From Amorphus orientalis (GTDB lineage: Bacteria > Pseudomonadota > Alphaproteobacteria > Rhizobiales > Amorphaceae): a DNA stretch of 64,000 nt. The position numbers and the translations under genes were made by a program. The notes under the pieces were generated by a model. It saw only the letters and a list, made by a program, of their open reading frames with translations, was not told the DNA's origin and searched no databases. Location: NCBI RefSeq assembly GCF_030814015.1, contig NZ_JAUSUL010000001.1:1206001-1270000 (forward strand), written 5' to 3'. Below are positions 58,857-64,000 of the stretch, one piece after another (the first letter of the stretch is position 1; each line of letters opens with the position of its first letter).

Positions 58857-60677
58857 CTATTTCAGCCACCCGACCGGCCCGGACATGATCCGGGAGGCCA
58901 GTTCCGACTGGCTGTGCACGCCCATTTTCTGGAAGCTCTTCTTCAGGTGGCCCCGGACGGTGCTCACCAGAATGTCGAGCTCGTCGGCGATCGCGTCCAG
59001 GCTTTTTCCGGCGGCCACGAGGAGCGCGATCTCGGCCTCCTTGCCGGTCAGTCCGTAGGCAAGCTCGATCAGAAGCCGGCGGGAGTCCTCCTTGCCGGTC
59101 CGGTCGTCCTCGGCGCGCAGCACGAGGATGCTCGCCGGACCTTCGCGCTGGACGCTCGTCTGCTTCAGGACGTCGGGGTGAAAGTGATAGCCGACCGGCG
59201 CCCCTTCGTAGACGACGATGGCTTCGCCGTGCGCCCGGGCCGAGCGGTCGCGCTGGGGGATCCTGTTCGACATCAGCCGCTGGGTCGACCAGTCGACGAA
59301 GGTGTCTTCGTCCGCGGGCGTTTCGCTCTCGTGGAAGATCTTCCGGACCGCCGCGTCGAAGGTTGGATTGCGGTGGAGCAGCCGCTGATCCTTGTCCAGG
59401 ATGGCCACGCCGATCTGGAGCCGGTCGACAACGGTCTGCAGGATCACGCCGAGCGTCGCGCTCATCATGACCTGCTGGTTGAGATTGAACGCGCGCTCCC
59501 AGTGCGGCATCAGCTCCGCGATCCGCGACTGCAGCGCTTCCTCGTTGTCGGCGCCCGAACGCTCCGCCTCGTAGATCATCCGATAGATGATCTCGGTCCA
59601 CCGGCTCTCGTCGTCGACCGCGTTGTAGCAGAGCTCGACCAGTTCCTCCGGCTTGAGGCGGCCGTCGCCCCTGGCGCCGGCGATCCCGGCGATTAGGTCG
59701 GAGGCGAGTTCGGCGACGTCGATCTCGTCATAGGTGCCTTCCGGCTGCCAGGTCTCGCCGGCCCAGGCGAGTACGCGCGCGCTGATGCCAAGCTTCCGCT
59801 CCTCCAGGAACAGGGCCGACCGGCCCCCCGGCACGCGCGCGGAGGCGACGTCGGAAACGCCGATCCTGGCCAGGAACCGCTCGATCGGAGGCAGGAAACC
59901 GCCATCGCGCATCATCGCGTCTTCGCCGCCGAACAGGACCAGACAGCGCGTGCCCGGCTTGACCTGCAGACCCTTGGGCCACTTCCAGGACGAACTCATT
60001 CCGGAGAAGATGTTGTACCAGTAGGCGGAGGTCGGCACCGGCCATCCGAGCGGATCGGTGACCACCTTCTGGATCAGCTCCCGGTCGGCGCTCATCACGT
60101 CCGCCGGGTGGCGCCGGTCTTTCAGATGCGCGCCCAGAAACGCATACAGGTGGTGGAGGGCCTGTTCGTCGGGGCGGTCGGCGTGTCCGAGCCGGATCCT
60201 GACCTGGGCGAACGCCTTGCCGAACAGGGCCAGCGCGGCCTGGTTCGGCGGCGGCGAGATCAGGACGATGTTCTTGGCGAGGTCCGGCCAGGTCTTCAGC
60301 AGGTCGAGGGTCATCAGGGCGGTGATGTTCGGCACCACTGCGAGCCGGTTCTCCCAGGCGACCCCCTCGAAGCTGCGCTCGTAGAAGTGACGCATGTCGT
60401 CCACGGCGTGCGCCCAGCCGTCCTCGACCGCCAGGTGCCCGAGCGGCGTCGCGGCATCGGTGCTCAGCCCATGCCCGCGGACGTCGCCGGAATAAGTTTC
60501 CCATCCTGCCGCCCGAAAGGAGACGGCAAGATCTTCCAGCATCCCCGAATGGGTCGGCTGGCTGTGTCCCAGAAAAACCGCTTTGCGCTGGCGCGCCGCA
60601 CGCGTTGCCGGATCGGTTCGCCATCTTCGATACAGCAGCGGCGGTCCGTTCAGACGTGGAAGATATTCGGTTTCCAT
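58857..60677 (-). CDS. LuxR-type regulator fused to a degenerate alpha/beta hydrolase and a PAS-like domain
   Basis: 606 residues. Residues 1-310 follow the Hydrolase_4 (monoglyceride-lipase-like) fold: FLGHSQPTHSGMLEDLA, then YSGDVRGHGLS. The nucleophile elbow GxSxG is replaced by PNITA (116-120; Ser to Ile118), and the usual His is Ser287 in VPGGRSALFLE. Only Asp253 (FGGEDAMM) remains, so catalysis is unlikely. Residues about 310-405 are a helical linker and 406-525 a PAS-like domain (LQIGVAILDKDQRLLHRNP). Residues 540-600 are a LuxR helix-turn-helix (LTGKEAEIALLVAAGKSLDA, VSTVRGHLKKSFQKMGVHSQ). The start at 60677 follows GGGGAGC. It is probably a ligand-sensing transcription factor; the ligand is unknown. 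Confidence 0.82.
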   Translation of the reverse strand: METEYLPRLNGPPLLYRRWRTDPATRAARQRKAVFLGHSQPTHSGMLEDLAVSFRAAGWETYSGDVRGHGLSTDAATPLGHLAVEDGWAHAVDDMRHFYERSFEGVAWENRLAVVPNITALMTLDLLKTWPDLAKNIVLISPPPNQAALALFGKAFAQVRIRLGHADRPDEQALHHLYAFLGAHLKDRRHPADVMSADRELIQKVVTDPLGWPVPTSAYWYNIFSGMSSSWKWPKGLQVKPGTRCLVLFGGEDAMMRDGGFLPPIERFLARIGVSDVASARVPGGRSALFLEERKLGISARVLAWAGETWQPEGTYDEIDVAELASDLIAGIAGARGDGRLKPEELVELCYNAVDDESRWTEIIYRMIYEAERSGADNEEALQSRIAELMPHWERAFNLNQQVMMSATLGVILQTVVDRLQIGVAILDKDQRLLHRNPTFDAAVRKIFHESETPADEDTFVDWSTQRLMSNRIPQRDRSARAHGEAIVVYEGAPVGYHFHPDVLKQTSVQREGPASILVLRAEDDRTGKEDSRRLLIELAYGLTGKEAEIALLVAAGKSLDAIADELDILVSTVRGHLKKSFQKMGVHSQSELASRIMSGPVGWLK

Positions 60678-60844
60678 GGACGAGCTCCCCAATCGTCCAC
60701 AAAAGTGTGGGTCGCACCCTGAACGGGATCTGAACGGCGATCTAATCCCAATGCCGACGCCGAGACAATCGCACCGACAGCCGGATGGTATCAGCGCCTC
60801 CTGCGGGCAAGGGCGCCCCGATGGAAGACGAGCGGCACCGCAGC

Positions 60845-61864
60845 CTATTCGACATAGCGCTTGAGACTGAACTTGGCTCGCTCGAAATCTTCCAGGACCT
60901 GGCAGATGTGCCTGTCGACCGCGTCCGGGCGGGCGTTGGCGCCCACCAGCCGATCCTGAGCGGTGAAGTAGAGCACGTCGTCGTCGATCACGAAGCCGAG
61001 CGCCCGATAGCGCTCCATCAGGTCGAGCAATGTGGCCTGCGTGGCCGGGGTCAGAATCCGCAGCACGTCCAGCTCGACGGTCTCGGCAGGCCGGTCACCG
61101 GCGGCGCGTCCCGCAATCCGGAAGGCTTCGTTGAAGGCCGCGGATTCCGTCTTGATGTCGCGGTCGAGCGGGCCGAGATTGAACACGTTCTCGGGCTGCA
61201 CGATCGCCCGGACGCCGGTCTTGCGGTCGAGCCGGTAGGCACCGAGCAGCGAGATCAGGACACCGAACCCGCCACGCCCGCCGTAGGCGTCCCGGCGCAG
61301 CCCCTGGTCCGCGGCCAGCGCGGCGTCCATCGCCATCGTGCCGATCGCGACCCAGAACGGCAGCCCGTCCTCCCGGCTCAGGCCCCAGAATTCGCCGTCG
61401 AAATCGGACCCCGTGAAGGCCCCGACGCGGAGATCCACCAGTTCCGGCACGGCCTCGCGAACCTGACGCATGCGGGCGGTTTCGGCCGGCCTGGCGGTGG
61501 ACCAGGCATCGATCCCCCGGGAGTCCGACGCGAGCACCGTCTTCATCTTCTCGCCGGTGTAGGACCAGCCTCGCTCGCGGGCGAGCCGGACCCGGCGCAG
61601 GGTCTCCCGGCCTTCCTCGTTCTCCAGGTGCGACGCCAGAAAGAAGGCACCGAAGGCGGCCGTCGTCACCACGATCGCCAGGACCACGCCGGTTCCCAGG
61701 ACAGCGGCGACAACCGTCCACCCCATCGATGCGATCGCGACCAGCGGCAGGATCCGCATGACCAGAGGCGGCAGCGCAATGCCCTTTCGGATGGACCGGA
61801 TATCGGGGGTCTCGACCGCCAGCGAGCCGGCGATGGGGTCCCAGCGGGTTTCCGTGGCGGTCAT
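60845..61864 (-). CDS. DUF3137 domain-containing membrane protein
   Basis: 339 residues. Two adjacent membrane segments (about 36-55 and 58-80) are followed by a large cytoplasmic domain with WSYTGEKMKTVLASDSRGID, FTGSDFDGEFWGLSREDGLP and VQPENVFNLGPLDRDIKTES. The domain matches DUF3137, which often accompanies LemA. A LemA gene lies directly upstream, overlapping by four bases (ATGA), so the two are coupled. The family's biochemical function is not known. Confidence 0.78.
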   Translation of the reverse strand: MTATETRWDPIAGSLAVETPDIRSIRKGIALPPLVMRILPLVAIASMGWTVVAAVLGTGVVLAIVVTTAAFGAFFLASHLENEEGRETLRRVRLARERGWSYTGEKMKTVLASDSRGIDAWSTARPAETARMRQVREAVPELVDLRVGAFTGSDFDGEFWGLSREDGLPFWVAIGTMAMDAALAADQGLRRDAYGGRGGFGVLISLLGAYRLDRKTGVRAIVQPENVFNLGPLDRDIKTESAAFNEAFRIAGRAAGDRPAETVELDVLRILTPATQATLLDLMERYRALGFVIDDDVLYFTAQDRLVGANARPDAVDRHICQVLEDFERAKFSLKRYVE

Positions 61865-62436
61865 GACTGCGCTCCCGGGAGGTCGATCGGCGGCATCGAC
61901 CGCAGCGTCTTCACCTCAGCCTCGCTGAGGGTGAAGAGCTCGGCCCGTTCCAGCCGCATGGACCGGCCGATCCAGTTGGTCGGGATGGAGTCGAGCATGG
62001 TGTTGAAGCGCTCGACGTTGCCGTTGTAGAGGCGCCGGGCGGCGCTGATCTGGTCCTCGGTCTCCTCGAGCTGCTTCTGCAACTCCCGAACGTTTCCGGT
62101 CGAGGTGATCTCCGGATGGTCTTCCGCGTAGCCGAAGAACTTGCGAAGGCTCGCCGACAGATCGGCCTCCGCGGCTTCCACCGCCTTCTGGTCCATCTGC
62201 AGGGCGCCGACGGCCTTCTCGCGCACATCCAGGATGCGGTCGAACACCTGGCTTTCCTGGTGCAGGGCACTGCGGACGGATTGCACGAGCGCCGGCACCA
62301 GTTCGTGACGCCGCTTGAGCTGGACGAGGATGCCGGAATAGCCCGTCGCCACGGAGTTCCGGGCGGCCGCGAGCCGGTTGTGGAAGTAGATGTACCCCAG
62401 AAAAATGAGGATCGCGGCGGCGAGCGCGGTTAGCAT
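61861..62436 (-). CDS. LemA family protein
   Basis: 191 residues. N-terminal membrane segment (about 2-20, LTALAAAILIFLGYIYF), then a long helical domain: FHNRLAAARNSVATGYSGI, LKRRHELVPALVQSVRSAL and the conserved end YNGNVERFNTMLDSIPTNWI. These are the LemA hallmarks. LemA proteins are membrane-anchored helical bundles of unclear function. The start at 62436 puts the membrane segment at the N-terminus; an upstream reading adds polar residues. It is divergent from the permease gene by about 190 bases and coupled to the DUF3137 gene. Confidence 0.85.
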   Translation of the reverse strand: MLTALAAAILIFLGYIYFHNRLAAARNSVATGYSGILVQLKRRHELVPALVQSVRSALHQESQVFDRILDVREKAVGALQMDQKAVEAAEADLSASLRKFFGYAEDHPEITSTGNVRELQKQLEETEDQISAARRLYNGNVERFNTMLDSIPTNWIGRSMRLERAELFTLSEAEVKTLRSMPPIDLPGAQS

Positions 62437-62626
62437 GGAGCGTGATCCGGATCGGGTCGGTCGAACGTGCTCGCAAGTGAATGCGGTTCGCGGCGTCGGG
62501 GCCTCCACCATTTGAGGGAGGCCGCCGGGGATCTAGGCCGGCCTGCCGTCGCGCGGACGGCCGCGGTCAGGACGGAAGGCGACGGGGCGGTCCGCTCTCG
62601 AAAGGGAAACGGGCGGGGGGAACGTG

Positions 62627-63934
62627 ATGTCCGACGATGGCGTGCGTCTGACTGCCGTCGCGACGGCCGTGTTGCTGCCGCTCCTCTATGCGCTGGTGCG
62701 CTCCCGCAGGATCACGCGGGCCGACTACATCTACAACTCCGATGACACGGGGCTCGCGCAGACCGTTGCCGGGATCATCTGCGGCAACATCGGCGCAGGG
62801 ACCTTCGTCGCGCTGCTGCTGTTCACCGGCGCAAGTCCCGTCATCGGTCTGTCGCTGGCGCTGGCCTACGTGGTCGGGGTGGTGCTTTGCGGGGTGATCG
62901 CCCCCCGGGTCCACGCCGTCTCGCGACGGCATGGCGTCCACGGCCTGATCGATCTGATCGTGGTCACCCACGGGATCCGGAATCCGCTCTTCGTCTGGGT
63001 CCCGATCGCGTTCCTGTTCCTGCTGCGCACGGCGATCCAGCTCCTCGCCCTTGCGGCCATTCTGACGGCTGTGATCGGTCTGTCGCCTGGCTGGGCGATC
63101 CTTGCCGCAACCGTCTTCGCCGGGAGCTACACGGCGATCGGCGGCTATCGGATCGCTACGGAAACGGATGTCTTCCAGGCGGCCCTGATCCTGGCCGGTC
63201 TGGGCGCGCTTGCGGTCGGAAGTGCCGGGCAGCCAGTGGATGTGTCGAATTTTTTCGATCTCGGGCCGTACCGTCTGCCGCTCCTCATCGGAATCTGGAT
63301 CTTCATACCGGCGAGTGCGGTTCTCGCCATCGACAACTGGCAACGCATGGCGACGGCGCGCTCGCCGTCGGTCGCCCGGAGGGGCTTTTTCCTGGCCGCT
63401 CCGGTCTGCTGCGCGGCCTATCTCCTTCTGGTCGTCGTCGCGATGCAGCTGGAGTCGAGCGGAGACGTGCTGGCGGTGATGCGCGGCATCGCACCGGCAT
63501 CTGTCGCGTGGCTCGTCGACCTGATGCTGATCGCGGCGATCATGTCGACGATCGACACGTTCGTCATGCCGCTTGCCACATCGCTCGAAAGAAGCCGTTT
63601 CGAGCTGCCCCAGTTGCGTGTCGTCATATTCGGAGGCTTCTGCCTGCTTGCGCTCGTGAGCGTCATCGGGGGCGAGCTTCTCCAGGGCCTGATCGCCGCC
63701 TTTTCGTCGCTCATGGTCTGCCTGCCGGCCACGTTCATCGCCATGACGATCGGCCGAGGCGCACCATCGGCGGCGATCGTCTCTCTCAATCTCGGGATCG
63801 TCGCGACCCTGGTCTTCATTGCGATCGACATAAACCTGGCCAGCCTGGTCGGGTTCGCATTCTCAGCGGTCGTCTATGCCCTTGCCGCGCGGTGGTCCGC
63901 GTTCGACGCCGCCACGATGCCATCGAAACGTTGA
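62627..63934 (+). CDS. sodium:solute symporter-like membrane protein
   Basis: 435 residues with about 12 hydrophobic segments. The beginning (RRITRADYIYNSDDTGLAQT, then NIGAGTFVALLLFTGA) and the TAIGGYRIATETDVFQ segment fit the sodium:solute symporter family; the latter is the family's conserved substrate/Na region, where tryptophan-rich or GG motifs occur after the fifth segment. The protein is shorter than usual SSS carriers (about 500 residues). No substrate can be assigned. ATG 62627 and GTG 62624 are adjacent possible starts; GGGCGGGGGG precedes both. About 66 bases of unremarkable DNA follow to the window end. Confidence 0.72.
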   Translation: MSDDGVRLTAVATAVLLPLLYALVRSRRITRADYIYNSDDTGLAQTVAGIICGNIGAGTFVALLLFTGASPVIGLSLALAYVVGVVLCGVIAPRVHAVSRRHGVHGLIDLIVVTHGIRNPLFVWVPIAFLFLLRTAIQLLALAAILTAVIGLSPGWAILAATVFAGSYTAIGGYRIATETDVFQAALILAGLGALAVGSAGQPVDVSNFFDLGPYRLPLLIGIWIFIPASAVLAIDNWQRMATARSPSVARRGFFLAAPVCCAAYLLLVVVAMQLESSGDVLAVMRGIAPASVAWLVDLMLIAAIMSTIDTFVMPLATSLERSRFELPQLRVVIFGGFCLLALVSVIGGELLQGLIAAFSSLMVCLPATFIAMTIGRGAPSAAIVSLNLGIVATLVFIAIDINLASLVGFAFSAVVYALAARWSAFDAATMPSKR

Positions 63935-64000
63935 GCCGAGCCGGCGGGGCCTCGATCCGACCTGGTGGGCCGACTGCGGCACCTGGAGGGAATTTCTGCC

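Noticed and set aside
56860-59601. 913-codon minus-strand frame across the secreted operon
   Set aside because: Antisense of genes 2 and 3 and out of frame with the LuxR-type gene. The forward genes have signal peptides, overlaps and recognisable domains; this frame has none.

Overview
The window is a GC-rich bacterial chromosome segment. Gene content points to an alphaproteobacterium, most likely of the order Hyphomicrobiales: a BA14K-type secreted protein, a DUF1674 (SDHAF4-like) assembly factor, an infC that starts at ATT, the order rsmB-heparinase-purH, CTATAT-like -10 boxes, and dispersed palindromic repeats of the kind common in that order. No genus can be named from the sequence alone. 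There is no transposase, integrase, prophage or CRISPR array; most of the window is ordinary chromosomal backbone.

Layout. 0-9.8 kb: two small exported proteins, purU, a membrane-anchored glutamate-synthase-like FMN protein, a glyoxalase I, a tightly overlapping amidoligase / class-I glutamine amidotransferase / DMT exporter operon, a DUF1674 protein, then htpX-rsmB. 10-22 kb: heparinase II/III-like protein, purH, a YcxB-like membrane protein, a small exported protein, mutM, ubiE-ubiB, an alpha/beta hydrolase, a GT4 glycosyltransferase and infC. 22-36 kb: a glycolipid-binding-like protein, an ECF sigma / anti-sigma / CpxP-like stress operon, acetoacetyl-CoA synthetase, DUF2252, a CitE-like lyase, xthA, gluQ, an AlkA-like glycosylase, a GlsB/YeaQ membrane protein, an esterase, an HNH nuclease, an SDR and a two-gene ABC-2 exporter. 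37-48.4 kb: the classical translation/RNA operon rimP-nusA-ylxR/L7Ae-infB-rbfA-truB-rpsO-pnp, with a methyltransferase gene inserted between infB and rbfA. 48.5-52.3 kb: divergent oxyR and katG, then tRNA-Arg(ACG). 52.5-64 kb: an accessory-looking stretch with a TMEM43 homologue, a three-gene operon of secreted multidomain proteins (shared beta-sandwich-like domain, VWA domain, internal 153-residue tandem repeat, Cys-rich tail), a LuxR-type regulator fused to a degenerate alpha/beta hydrolase, a LemA-DUF3137 pair and a sodium/solute symporter-like permease.

How the parts work together. The 37-48 kb block makes and tunes the ribosome and RNA turnover machinery; its pnp leader carries a strong ribosome-binding site, a 20-codon upstream ORF and a long imperfect hairpin that look like a control device. 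oxyR (both redox cysteines present) and katG form a peroxide-response pair with dyad-symmetric sites between them. The amidoligase operon is likely to make, trim and move a gamma-glutamyl-type amide of unknown identity. The secreted operon at 53.8-58.8 kb has no function I can assign; its coupled overlapping genes and shared domain suggest one extracytoplasmic complex.

Between genes, two families of palindromic repeats recur at three loci (after purH, ubiB and xthA). Their stems change in a compensatory way between copies, and the units begin at or one base after stop codons. A separate 108-bp structured element lies before the heparinase-like gene and shares a 12-mer with a palindrome after the secreted operon.
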